Under the pieces are notes generated by a model. That model was given only the letters and a program-made list of their open reading frames with translations, was not told where the DNA came from and made no database searches. Below are positions 1 through 9,400 of a stretch of DNA of 64,000 bases, piece by piece. Each line of letters begins with the position of its first letter. Positions within the stretch are counted from its first letter, which is position 1. Origin of the DNA: Rouxiella chamberiensis (GTDB lineage: Bacteria > Pseudomonadota > Gammaproteobacteria > Enterobacterales > Enterobacteriaceae); contig NZ_CP114058.1 in the NCBI RefSeq assembly GCF_026967475.1, positions 930,001 to 994,000 on the forward strand, read 5' to 3'. The position numbers and the translations under genes were made by a program.

Positions 1-792
1 CTGATTAAGCTGGTCCTGATGTGTTGCGGCAAAGCCGTGCGGCGCATTGTCGTACACCTTCAATTCGGCACCGCGAATCATCTCGGCCGCCACTTTGCCG
101 GTGGTTTCGAACGGCACAACCTGGTCGTTGCTGCCGTGAATGACCAGCGTCGGCACATCGATTTTGGCCATGTCGTCGCGGAAATCGGTTTCGGAAAACG
201 CGGTAACACAGTCGACGGTGCTTTTCAGCGAAGCCAGCAGGGCGATATTCAGCGTCTGCGTCAACACGCCCTCCGACACGGTTTGACCGGCATTGAGGCC
301 ATAGAACGGCGTCGCGAAATCGCTGATAAACTGCGCGCGGTCTTTTAACAGCCCGTCTCGAATACCTGCGAACACGGAGAGATCCACGCCCTGCGGATAA
401 TCATCGGCCTGACCAAAGATAGGGGTAACGGCCCCCAGCAGCACCAGATTGGCTACGCGAGCCGTGCCGTAATGGCCGATATAGCGCGCCACATCCCCGC
501 CGCCCATTGAAAAGCCCACCAGAGTGACGTCCTGAAGATCCAGATGGTTTATCAACGCGTCAATATCGGAGGCAAAGGTGTTGTAGTCATTGCCGGTCCA
601 GGGTTGATCCGAGCGGCCGAAGCCGCGGCGGTCGAAGGCGATAACCCGATAGCCGCGCTCGGCCAGATAATTCATCTGGCTGTCCCACATATCGGCATCC
701 AGCGGCCAGCCGTGGCTGAACAGCACTGGTTTGCCTGTGCCCCAATCTTTAAAATAGATTTTAGTTCCGTCGGTCGTGGTTATTGTGCTCAT
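1..792 (-). CDS. alpha/beta hydrolase, chloroperoxidase-like (3' end cut by window)
   Basis: The reading frame starts at ATG 792-790 and runs off the left edge after 264 codons without a stop. Only a few C-terminal residues should be missing compared with the usual ~273-residue non-haem chloroperoxidase/arylesterase family. The alpha/beta-hydrolase triad is visible: nucleophile Ser95 in GFSMGG, Asp223 in HGSNDQ and His252 in APHGF, with the oxyanion HGWP at 27-30. The family hydrolyses esters or lactones and can show perhydrolase side activity; the true substrate is not evident. It is the third gene of a leftward set after an amidohydrolase and an MFS exporter (gaps of 21 and 51 nt), suggesting a co-transcribed catabolic or detoxification operon. 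Confidence 0.88.
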   Translation of the reverse strand, partial: MSTITTTDGTKIYFKDWGTGKPVLFSHGWPLDADMWDSQMNYLAERGYRVIAFDRRGFGRSDQPWTGNDYNTFASDIDALINHLDLQDVTLVGFSMGGGDVARYIGHYGTARVANLVLLGAVTPIFGQADDYPQGVDLSVFAGIRDGLLKDRAQFISDFATPFYGLNAGQTVSEGVLTQTLNIALLASLKSTVDCVTAFSETDFRDDMAKIDVPTLVIHGSNDQVVPFETTGKVAAEMIRGAELKVYDNAPHGFAATHQDQLNQ

Positions 793-843
793 TGGATGTG
801 GCCCTATAGTGAATGAAAGTACAAAAGGTAACGGGCGTACCGG

Positions 844-2472
844 TTAGACCGGCGCGACCAGATACCGCACTTCAGGAAGGTTTTCTCCCTGATGAAATGC
901 ATAAACCCGGCTTTGAATCTTGCGATCGTTAATGGTGTAGCGCTCTTTCTGCCGCAGATGTTCCATCCATGAACCGACCACAAAGGTTTCGACAAAGATG
1001 CCCGGCTGCAGGATATCTTCATACACGGACCAGTTGATCGCGCCTCCGCGACGTCTGACACGCCGCATATCCTGCATGCAGACAGTAAAGCGGCGCGCAT
1101 CTTCATCCTTAATACGATATTCGTAGCTCACCATGACCGGACCGCGGTCGTGATGAATAGTCGGCATCGTGCTGTTCCCGACTTCGGTGGCGCTGTCGAG
1201 ATTGAGGTCCGGGTCTTTATCCAGACGCCAGCGCAACACGGTGGTGCTGCCAAGCACCATACCGACCGTCGCGATACACAGTGAAATCGGAATGCTGAAG
1301 TGCGAGGCCAACTGACCCCAAACCGCGCTGCCCACCGTCATCGCACCAAAGAACACGGTGAGATAAACCGCCAGCGCCCGCGCTTTCACCCATTTGGCGG
1401 CGCTGCGCTGTGCGCCGAGATTCAGGGTGGAGAGCGCCGCAATCCACGAGAAACCGGTAAAAAATTCAAAGGCATTGAGCAGCCAGACATTTCTGACAAA
1501 CGCCAGTGCCAGCATGGTCAGGGCGAACATCAGGCTGGCAAGCACCATCAGGCTGTCGGCGTTGAAACGCTTGCGCAGGCGGGGCAGCAGAACGGCCCCG
1601 AAGATGGCCCCGACGCCGATAAAGGCAAGCAGGATGCCGTAGCCGCCGGGGCCGAGTCCCAGCTCGCGGCGTGCCACCAGCGGCAACAAGGCCCAGCCTG
1701 CGCTGCCAAACAGAAAGAAAGCCACCGTGCGCGCCAGCACATTGCGCAGTACCGGCGCAGCATGCACATAGCGAAGCCCGGCGCGAACCGCCGAGAAGAA
1801 GTGCTCCGGCGGCAGACGTTGCACACTAGGTTCGGCTTTCCAGCGATACAGCACCCAGGCCACACCCACCACGGACAGCGCATTGAGCATAAACACGACC
1901 CACGGCCCGGCAAACGACAGGATAAGCCCGCCCAGTGCAGGGCCAATGGCGCGGCTGATGTTGATGCCAAGCGAGTTCAATGCAATCGCGGGGCCCAGCT
2001 CCTGTTTTTTCACTAGATCAGGCACGATGGCCTGAAACGGCGGGGAACTCATCGCCGCCCCGGTACTCAACAGGAAGGCGGCGACCAGCAGCACCAGCGG
2101 CGTAACATGCCCGGTAAACGACAGCACCGTCAGCCCCGTGGCCGCAACAAACACCCACAGCTGCGAAAACAGCAGGTATTTACGGCGGTCGACGATGTCT
2201 GCCATAACGCCGGACGGCAGCGCAAACAGGAACATCGGCAGGCTGCTGGCGGCCTGAACCAGCGCAACCGACAGCGGGTCCGCGCTTAACGTCAGCATGG
2301 TCCAGTTCACGCCGACATCGTTCATCCACGACCCGATGTTGGACACGACCGTGGCAATCCAGATCATGCGAAAAACCGGCTGCCGCAAGGGTTGCCAGGG
2401 CGAGGTACCGGTTACCGGCACCTCTGCGGGCACGTCGGGCGTGACCTGCTGAATATCATTGACTTGGGTCAT
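844..2472 (-). CDS. MFS transporter (EntS/MFS_3 type) with C-terminal ABM-like domain
   Basis: This is a 542-residue protein. Residues ~25-420 look like a 12-helix major facilitator of the MFS_3 (enterobactin-exporter-like) type, with the loop motif MADIVDRRKYL after the second helix. After the last helix a soluble tail of ~110 residues (about 430-540; starts near MVSYEYRIKDEDARRF) resembles the antibiotic-biosynthesis-monooxygenase-like domain found at the end of many MFS_3 proteins. It probably exports a small molecule from the inner membrane; the substrate is unknown. It lies 21 nt after the amidohydrolase and 51 nt before the alpha/beta hydrolase on the same strand, so transport and hydrolysis of one class of compound may be linked. 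Start ATG 2472-2470. Confidence 0.88.
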   Translation of the reverse strand: MTQVNDIQQVTPDVPAEVPVTGTSPWQPLRQPVFRMIWIATVVSNIGSWMNDVGVNWTMLTLSADPLSVALVQAASSLPMFLFALPSGVMADIVDRRKYLLFSQLWVFVAATGLTVLSFTGHVTPLVLLVAAFLLSTGAAMSSPPFQAIVPDLVKKQELGPAIALNSLGINISRAIGPALGGLILSFAGPWVVFMLNALSVVGVAWVLYRWKAEPSVQRLPPEHFFSAVRAGLRYVHAAPVLRNVLARTVAFFLFGSAGWALLPLVARRELGLGPGGYGILLAFIGVGAIFGAVLLPRLRKRFNADSLMVLASLMFALTMLALAFVRNVWLLNAFEFFTGFSWIAALSTLNLGAQRSAAKWVKARALAVYLTVFFGAMTVGSAVWGQLASHFSIPISLCIATVGMVLGSTTVLRWRLDKDPDLNLDSATEVGNSTMPTIHHDRGPVMVSYEYRIKDEDARRFTVCMQDMRRVRRRGGAINWSVYEDILQPGIFVETFVVGSWMEHLRQKERYTINDRKIQSRVYAFHQGENLPEVRYLVAPV

Positions 2473-2493
2473 TGCTGCGTCTCTTTATCAACA

Positions 2494-4371
2494 TTAAAAG
2501 GCGAAGCAGCTACAGCCGAGCGCGCCCCAGAATGCGTTTTCCTCGGAAACCGGCAGGTTGGCTCCGCGGGCAACGTCATGGTTGTGGGTATGCACGCCAC
2601 AAGGACCGCTGCACTGATGCGCCATGGGCATCATGCCGACACGGCTTGCCGACGACGGCGGGGCGCTGCGATAGTGACCCGGCACCTTGACCACCGGCGA
2701 CCAGTCCGGCAGAACAGGGATGGCGGGGAGCGCTTCGCTGCCGAGCGCGCCTGCGGCATAGACCACGTTGCCGTCGACCACGGTCAGCACCGATTCAATC
2801 CCTTTGATCTCTTCTTCCGGCACAGAGAAATAGTCTTTGCTCAGCACCGCCAAATCAGCGAGCTGGCCGACGATTATCTGGCCTTTCTTGCCCTGTTCGC
2901 TGGAGAACCAGGCGCTGCCTTGCGTCCACAGCATCAGTGCCGTATCGCGGTCGAGACGCGAATTGACGTCATACATCTGCATGCCGCCGACGGTGCGGCC
3001 CGACACCAGCCAGTACAGCGCGGTCCACGGGTTGTAGCTGGCGACGCGGGTGGCGTCCGTGCCCAGCCCCACCGGCACGCCGGTTTCCAGCATACGGGTC
3101 ACCGGCGGCGTATGGCGGGTTGCCTCGATGCCGTAGCGCTCGGCAAAATATTCGCCCTGAAACGCCATGCGGTGCTGTACGGCAATGCCGCCGCCCAGCT
3201 CTTTGATGCGATCGATGTTTTTCTGCGTAACGGTTTCGGCATGGTCGAAGAACCAGTGCAGGCCGTTGAAGGGAATGTCGCGGTTGACCTTTTCGAACAC
3301 GTCCAGCATGCGGCCAATCGATTCATCATAGGTGGCGTGCAGACGAAACGGCCAGCGGTGCTCGACCAGATGGCGCACCACGCGCTCGAGCTCGTCTTCC
3401 ATGCCCGGCGCAAGATCAGGGCGAGGTTCGAGGAAGTCTTCGAAGTCTGCCGCCGAAAACACCAGCATTTCGCCCGCGCCATTGTGGCGAAAATAGTCGC
3501 TGCCCTGACCCGGCGACAGCATGTCGGTCCACTTTTCGAAATCTTCCAGCTCGTGGCCGGGGCGCTGGGTAAAGAGGTTATAGGCGATGCGCAGCGTCAT
3601 TTGCTTGTTTTCGTGAAGCTGGGCAATGACTTGATAATCTTCGGGATAGTTCTGGAAACCGCCTCCCGCATCGATAGCGCTGGTCAGGCCGAGACGGTTG
3701 AGTTCGCGCATAAACTGGCGGGTCGAATTGACCTGCTGTTCCAGCGGCAAGGTCGGGCCTTTGGCGAGTGTAGCGTAGAGGATCATGGCATTTGGACGGG
3801 CAATCAGCATGCCGGTCGGATTGCCGTTGCCGTCGCGCTGAATTTCGCCGCCCGGCGGGTTCGGCGTGTCTTTGGTATAGCCGACGACCTTGAGAGCGGC
3901 GCGATTGAGCAGGGCGCGGTCGTAAAGATGCAGCACAAACACCGGCGTATCGGGGGCCGCCTCGTTGATTTCATCAAGCGTGGGCATTCGGCGTTCGGCA
4001 AACTGGAACTCGGTCCAGCCACCCACCACGCGAACCCACTGGGGCGACGGCGTGCGCAGGGCCTGCGCTTTCAGCATTCTCAGAGCATCCGCCACGGAAG
4101 GCACGCCTTCCCAGCGCAGTTCAAGGTTGTAATTCAGTCCGCCGCGAATCAGATGCAGATGGGAATCGTTAAGGCCCGGCACGGCGGTGTGGCCCTTGAG
4201 GTCGATGACCTTTGTCGCGTCATCATGATATTCCATTACCTCGGCCAGAGTGCCAACGGCAAGAAACTTGCCATCCTGAATCGCCACAGCGTCGGCCAGC
4301 GGATTGGCCCTGTCGACCGTGTGAAATTTGCCGTTGGTTAAAATCAGCGATGCTTTTCCAAGCGAAACCAT
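2494..4371 (-). CDS. YtcJ-like amidohydrolase with Cys/His-rich tail
   Basis: This is a 625-residue amidohydrolase of the Amidohydro_3/YtcJ group. The N-terminal metal motif is NDSHLHL (His71, His73). Later motifs include GLHWFFDHAE and GLGTDATRV, as expected for the metal-dependent TIM barrel, and the N-terminal LILTNGKFHTVD strand belongs to the composite beta-sandwich. The last ~45 residues are unusual, with HQCSGPCGVHTHNHD and a terminal GCSCFAF. The start at ATG 4371-4369 is supported by an AGGAGAG ribosome site just upstream. It is the first gene of the leftward operon and diverges from the isochorismatase-like gene. The natural substrate (amide or cyclic imide) cannot be read from sequence. 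Confidence 0.88.
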   Translation of the reverse strand: MVSLGKASLILTNGKFHTVDRANPLADAVAIQDGKFLAVGTLAEVMEYHDDATKVIDLKGHTAVPGLNDSHLHLIRGGLNYNLELRWEGVPSVADALRMLKAQALRTPSPQWVRVVGGWTEFQFAERRMPTLDEINEAAPDTPVFVLHLYDRALLNRAALKVVGYTKDTPNPPGGEIQRDGNGNPTGMLIARPNAMILYATLAKGPTLPLEQQVNSTRQFMRELNRLGLTSAIDAGGGFQNYPEDYQVIAQLHENKQMTLRIAYNLFTQRPGHELEDFEKWTDMLSPGQGSDYFRHNGAGEMLVFSAADFEDFLEPRPDLAPGMEDELERVVRHLVEHRWPFRLHATYDESIGRMLDVFEKVNRDIPFNGLHWFFDHAETVTQKNIDRIKELGGGIAVQHRMAFQGEYFAERYGIEATRHTPPVTRMLETGVPVGLGTDATRVASYNPWTALYWLVSGRTVGGMQMYDVNSRLDRDTALMLWTQGSAWFSSEQGKKGQIIVGQLADLAVLSKDYFSVPEEEIKGIESVLTVVDGNVVYAAGALGSEALPAIPVLPDWSPVVKVPGHYRSAPPSSASRVGMMPMAHQCSGPCGVHTHNHDVARGANLPVSEENAFWGALGCSCFAF

Positions 4372-4730
4372 AGACTCTCCTGAACTGGCTATCTGATTGA
4401 TTGCCGCGGCCTGTGCCGCGAGACGAGAAGTGTGCTGCCGAAGGACAGGCAGCGAATGAATAGCCGGATTATGGTGAGCGAAAACGCGTGGCGTCTAGTT
4501 ATACGAAAGGATACCTATACGAACGTATAGTTATACGCAGAGATAATAGTTCGCCGGGGGCAGGCCTCCTACACTGACTTCCGACAGTGGCCGCCGGTTC
4601 TATCCCGAAGCGCTTTTCGATCAGGTAAACGTATTGCGGGTCTTGACGAGGTGTGGCGACCGGTTGCTGTCATTTTCTCCGTGTCCGAAGAGACGGAAAT
4701 TCAGTTTCATCAACCTCAATGGGTAAATTC
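4372..4730. promoter_or_regulatory. divergent promoter region with 16-bp-spaced TATACG sites
   Basis: This is the 359-bp gap between two divergent operons. At 4500-4537 the hexamer TATACG occurs three times, at 4500, 4516 and 4532, exactly 16 bp apart. The middle copy is half of a perfect inverted repeat, CTATACG-AA-CGTATAG (4515-4530). Such an array suits cooperative binding by the FixJ/NarL-type regulator encoded at 11948-12652. That link is inference; the repeats themselves are seen directly. Confidence 0.6.
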
Positions 4731-5417
4731 ATGTCCAATTCAAAACTTGAAGTCCTGACGCCTCAGAACTGCCAGATTATCTTTATCGACCAGCAGCCGC
4801 AGATGGCCTTCGGCGTACAGTCAATCGACCGTCAGGTCCTGAAGAACAACGTGGTTGCCCTGGCGAAAGCGGCCAAGGTATTTGCCATTCCAACTATCCT
4901 GACAACCGTTGAAACTGAAAGCTTTTCGGGCCACACCTATCCTGAACTGCTCGACGTGTTTCCGGGGCAGGACATTCTCGAACGCTCCTCGATGAACTCG
5001 TGGGATGACCAGAAAGTGCGCGATGCACTGGCGAAAAACGGCAGGAAGAAAGTGGTGGTTTCCGGCCTGTGGACGGAAGTGTGCAACAACAGCTTTGCGC
5101 TGTGCGCGATGCTGGAAGGCGATTACGAGATCTACATGGTGGCCGATGCGTCCGGCGGTACCAGCAAGGAGGCCCATGACTTCGCCATGCAGCGCATGAT
5201 TCAGGCGGGCGTGATTCCGGTGACCTGGCAGCAGGTGATGCTGGAATGGCAGCGCGACTGGGCGCACAAGGAGACCTATGATGCCGTGATGAACATCGTC
5301 AAGGATCACTCCGGTGCCTACGGCATGGGTGTCGACTACGCCTATACCATGGTTCACAAGGCGCCTTCCCGTCAGAAGAGCGAGCACCGCACACTGGCGC
5401 CGGTTCCGGCCCGCTAA
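4731..5417 (+). CDS. YcaC-like isochorismatase-family hydrolase
   Basis: This is a 228-residue cysteine hydrolase of the isochorismatase-like fold, close to the YcaC group. The catalytic set is visible: Asp20 in IFIDQQ, Arg85 in LERSSMNSW (Lys in many relatives) and nucleophile Cys118 in GLWTEVCNN followed by an aromatic/aliphatic stretch. The frame is open upstream to 4653, but homologues begin at MSNxKLEVLTPQN, so I chose ATG 4731; ATG 4719 is an alternative. It leads a rightward operon (isochorismatase, XapX, XapX, receiver, giant kinase). The substrate is unknown; the family cleaves amides or vinyl ethers, or is catalytically cryptic. Confidence 0.85.
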   Translation: MSNSKLEVLTPQNCQIIFIDQQPQMAFGVQSIDRQVLKNNVVALAKAAKVFAIPTILTTVETESFSGHTYPELLDVFPGQDILERSSMNSWDDQKVRDALAKNGRKKVVVSGLWTEVCNNSFALCAMLEGDYEIYMVADASGGTSKEAHDFAMQRMIQAGVIPVTWQQVMLEWQRDWAHKETYDAVMNIVKDHSGAYGMGVDYAYTMVHKAPSRQKSEHRTLAPVPAR

Positions 5418-5477
5418 TTTCACGTTGCCGGTCGACGCGCTGTGCCGACCGGCATCGACGCTGAAAGGAGCCTTTTC

Positions 5478-5729
5478 ATGAGTCCATGGGTTATCTCGCT
5501 GGGGGCAGGCGTGGTTATCGGCCTGTTCTATGCGCTGTTGAATGTGCGATCCCCGGCACCGCCTGCCGTAGCGCTGGTAGGATTGCTGGGCATGATTATT
5601 GGCGGTCAGTTGATGGCGCAGGTTGTCGGGAAAACAGGTACCGTCTCTGTCTCGATACAGGCAGCCGCACCGCTTTCTGTCGCCGCGCAACCCGTTTCAT
5701 TGCCGTTACGTCGCGGCGAGGCAGGCTAA
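5478..5729 (+). CDS. XapX-domain small membrane protein 1
   Basis: This is an 83-residue protein with two hydrophobic helices (about residues 3-19 and 28-47) joined by the signature loop NVRSPAPPAVALVGLLGM. That is the XapX (DUF1427) pattern. The start at ATG 5478 is set by AAAGGAG at 5464-5470, seven bases upstream; the longer open frame from 5442 lacks such support. The stop overlaps closely with the next XapX gene, which starts 3 nt later. XapX proteins have no established function. Their frequent pairing with YcaC-like hydrolases and amidohydrolases suggests a membrane role in the same pathway. Confidence 0.82.
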   Translation: MSPWVISLGAGVVIGLFYALLNVRSPAPPAVALVGLLGMIIGGQLMAQVVGKTGTVSVSIQAAAPLSVAAQPVSLPLRRGEAG

Positions 5730-5731
5730 TC

Positions 5732-6415
5732 ATGTTGAAATCTTATGTTATCTCGCTCGTCGTCGGCATTCTGGCGGGCGTGATTTATGGCTGCATGGCG
5801 ATCAATTCTCCTGCACCGCCGATTATTGCCCTGCTGGGACTGTTCGGCATGCTGGTCGGGGAACAGATAATCCCGCTGTTGAAACGAATAATCAAACGTC
5901 AACCGGTGACGATGGCCTGGTTCCGCCACGAATGTGTGCCCAAAATCAGCGGCACGCCGCCCCCGGTCAAGAAAAAGCCCCTTAGGGAATCCTCGTGTCG
6001 GCATGGGGGAATTACAGAGGATTTCAGCATGAGGCTGTCACCGCGTATTGTCATTGTTGACGATGAACGCTCGGTCCGCAGTGGCCTGAGCAATTTACTG
6101 CACTCCGACGGTTACACCACGGCCGACTATGAATGCGGCGAGGATGTGCTTGACGATGAAAACGCGCTGACGGATGCCGACATGCTGATTATCGATGTCC
6201 GGCTCACGGGCATGAGCGGATTCGAACTCTTTGCCTCGCTGAAAAGAAAGTGCGCTCTGCCGCCGGTCATCTTTATCTCGGCCGAGCAGGAGGAGGCGGT
6301 TCAGCAGCAGGCGATCGCCCTTGGCGCCATTACCTTTTTGCGCAAACCCATCGATGTTGATACGCTGCTGACACTAATACGCAGCGAGTTGTTCAACGGA
6401 GGGGTGCAAGGATGA
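5732..6415 (+). CDS. XapX membrane protein 2 in frame with a receiver domain (fusion or missed stop)
   Basis: From ATG 5732 a 227-codon frame encodes a second XapX domain (residues 1-50, loop INSPAPPIIALLGLFGM) and a basic linker containing WFRHECVPKISGTPPP. With no stop it continues into a response-regulator receiver (from residue ~100). Two readings are possible. It may be a real membrane-receiver fusion. Alternatively a base is missing from the A5 run at 5972-5976: adding one A brings TAG at 5983-5985 into frame and would end XapX at a normal length of ~84 residues. The receiver has its own AGAGG and ATG (6029), and other genes in this window show the same kind of homopolymer shortfall, so I favour two separate proteins. 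Confidence 0.55.
   Translation: MLKSYVISLVVGILAGVIYGCMAINSPAPPIIALLGLFGMLVGEQIIPLLKRIIKRQPVTMAWFRHECVPKISGTPPPVKKKPLRESSCRHGGITEDFSMRLSPRIVIVDDERSVRSGLSNLLHSDGYTTADYECGEDVLDDENALTDADMLIIDVRLTGMSGFELFASLKRKCALPPVIFISAEQEEAVQQQAIALGAITFLRKPIDVDTLLTLIRSELFNGGVQG
6029..6415 (+). CDS. single-domain response regulator (receiver)
   Basis: This is a 128-residue CheY/FixJ-like receiver if translated from ATG 6029, which has AGAGG 8 bases upstream. Conserved receiver residues are seen: the acidic pair in VIVDDE, the phospho-acceptor Asp in LIIDVRL, Ser in FISAE and the conserved Lys in LRKP. There is no output domain, so it may be a phosphate shuttle or sink for the neighbouring histidine kinase. Its stop overlaps the kinase start (ATGA, 6412-6415), showing translational coupling. 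See the overlapping entry for the possible in-frame fusion to XapX. Confidence 0.75.
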   Translation: MRLSPRIVIVDDERSVRSGLSNLLHSDGYTTADYECGEDVLDDENALTDADMLIIDVRLTGMSGFELFASLKRKCALPPVIFISAEQEEAVQQQAIALGAITFLRKPIDVDTLLTLIRSELFNGGVQG

Positions 6416-9400
6416 GCATAATTTCTGTGACACCGGTAGAAAGTGGCGACGACGCGTCGCCCTTGCCTGAGGACGCGACTTTCACGCCGCTGGCGCAGGA
6501 AGGGTGTATTGCCTGGTGGCTGGGTCGTCGTCCGAACGGCGAAACCTTTATCATCGCCAGCGCCGCCAGCGGCGAAGTGACCTTTCAAAGCACCCAGTTA
6601 CTGAAAAACGAATATGCACTGTCTTCCAGGCTCGCCGAGCTCTGGGCGATAAAACCCTCCGGCAACACGCGCTACCACGGTCATTACACCCTGATTTATC
6701 CCGCCTTTACCTTCCGCACGCTGCATAGCCTGATAGCCACACCGCCGGTTCTTATCGCCGATTATCTTCGCAACGCCCTCCAACTGTGTTTTCCGCTGGG
6801 TCAGGCGCATCGGCAGGGCATTGTGCATGGCGATATCACCCCCGCCCATTTTTTTATCAACGACGATGGCACATTTCGGCTGGGCGGCTTTGGCGTATCC
6901 TCGCTGGCGGGGGAATCTACCTCGAGAAATACCTTGCCCACCGCAGGCACCTCGCTGGCCTATATCTCGCCCGAACACACCGGTCGCACGCCGCATCCGG
7001 TCAACAGCCTGAGTGATCTCTACAGTCTTGGCATGGTGCTGTATGAAATGCTGACGGGCAAATTGCCGTTCGGCTCGACAAAAGCCGGGCAGGCGGAATG
7101 GATCCATCATCATATTGCAACCGCGCCGCGTCCGCCGGAAGAGGTGAGGGGCGACGTGCCGAAGATGCTGTCACGGATTCTGCTTCGTCTGCTGGCAAAA
7201 TCTCCGCTCGACGGTTATCAGACCATCGAAGGTCTGATGGCCGATCTTCGCCGCTGTCAGGCGACGTTGACAGAAGATAACCAGATTGCCGCGTTTACGC
7301 CCGGACTTCAGGAAAGGTTTACGCGTCGTTATCGCAGCGAAACCCTGTTCACCCGCCATCCGCAGGGCAGGGCGCTGGTCGATGCGCTGGATGATGTGCG
7401 CCGCAGCGGAACGCAGAATCTGGTGATGATTAGCGGCGCGCCCGGCACCGGAAAATCTTCCCTGATTGCCACGGCGCTGAAAGAGTTTCGGCATCGTCAG
7501 ATTCTGCTGGCGGTCGGCAAGGCAGAACAGCATACGCCGGTGGTGCCTTATTCGGTGCTTACGTCGGCGTTTCGCACCGTTATTCTTTATTTGCTGGGGC
7601 TGTCAACGGCCGATGTCAGCCAATGGCGGGCGCACCTGATGAACTGCCTCGGCGATTATGCCGCACTCGCCGTCGACTTGGTTCCCGAACTGAAACAGCT
7701 GTTGGGTATTGAGTCTCCAGGTGTATCAGCGGTCAATGCGCTGGATGCTCAGGAACGCTTCAACCAAATGGCCTGCGGGCTTGTCAAAGCTTTCGCAACA
7801 CCCGGCCGGCCGCTGGTGATGATCATCGATGACGTTCACTGGGCCGATTATGCCAGCCTGCATCTGCTGGAAAATCTGGTCCTGCGCAATGAAAATCTGC
7901 CATTTCTGCTCATCCTCGCGCATCGTGATGCCGAGTCGATGCCGTGTCCTCTGATGAACGGCTCGTTAAACCGCATCAGAAATTCGGCGGCACACGGCTC
8001 GGAAATCACACCGGTGGCGCTGTCGGTCAAGGCCATTGCCCGCTGGCTGCGTCATCTGCTGCACACCCGAACCCGCGGCGCAGTCGAGCTGGCTCAGTTA
8101 ATTCATGAGAAAACGCGCGGCAATCCGCTGTTTATCCAGGAATTTTTCCGTCATGCCGTTGATGACGGCCTGATTTTCCACACGCAAAATCCCCCGAAAT
8201 GGCGTTACGATCGTACTGCGTTGAGCGCACGGCAATATACGGACAACGTCGCGAGCCTGATGATAAGGCAACTCGAAAGAATGCCGGACGCGACGCGACA
8301 ACTGGTCGGCAGCCTGGCCTGTCTCGGCGGCAGCGGCAGTCTGTCGCTGCTAAGCAAGATTCTGGGCATCGATCCCGCAGAGATCCAGCGCCAGATTGAT
8401 CCCGCCGTGATTGCCCAATTCGTGACAGTGTCACTCGACGAGTATGTCTTTACCCACGACCGTGTACACGATGCCGCCTTCTCGCTGGTTGGTTACAGGC
8501 ACAAGCAGCATATTCATCAGCAGGCGGCGCACTTACTGTCTCTTGCCACCCAGCAAAACGACAGCAACGTGGGGCTGTTTCGCGCCGTTTATCACATCGC
8601 GATGATTGCCCGTGAGGCGTTAACGCGAGCGCAGAGTGAAGAATATTATCGGCTCAGTCTACTGGCGGCGCAGCGGGCAAAACGCGCGGGGGATTATGTG
8701 TCGGCCTTGCGCTATCTGGACACCGCGCGTGCGCTCTTAACGGACGACAGTCACCGCAACGCCTTTACGCTGGGGCTTGAGCAGGCGGAATGTGAGTTTT
8801 TACAGGGTAATCTCACCGATGCGCAGCGGCTTTGTACCCAGCTGCTGGCTGTGCCCGCGACATTAGCCGAAAAATCGGTCGCGGCCTGTCTGTCGGCCGA
8901 GATTCACATGCGCCAGTCCGATAACTATCTGGCATTGGAAACGGCGCTGGGTTGGCTTGCGGTTTTCGGGCTGCAATTCAATCGCGAGCCGGATGCCGCA
9001 GAGTGCAATGCGGCCTATTTTGCCTTGAAAGCCCGGCTTGGCGACGACCCGCAGGCGCTGTTTACGGCGCTGCCGCTGATACAGGACAGCGATAAAGAGT
9101 CGGTGCTGAATTTGATGGCCAGCACCATTTTTGCCTCGTCGTATGACTGCCCGCAACTGCACCTGCTGCTGGTGTGCAAGATTCTCGAGATGACGCTCGA
9201 TTATGGCGTCACGGGGGCGTCGGCGTTTGGGCTGGCGTGGTTTAGCGTCCTGATTATCGACCGCTATCAGGAGTATCATCTCGGCTTCAAGTGCGGCGTG
9301 CTGGCGACCAGACTTGCCGAGCAGCACGACTTTACCCGCTTCAAGGCGCGCACCTTGCTGCCGCTGGATCAGGTGGCTATCTGGACCCAGCCGCTGACTT

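Noticed and set aside
2392..4341. 649-codon open frame opposite the amidohydrolase
   Set aside because: It is a shadow of a clearly functional gene; composition is Arg/His-rich with no family motifs or ribosome site.
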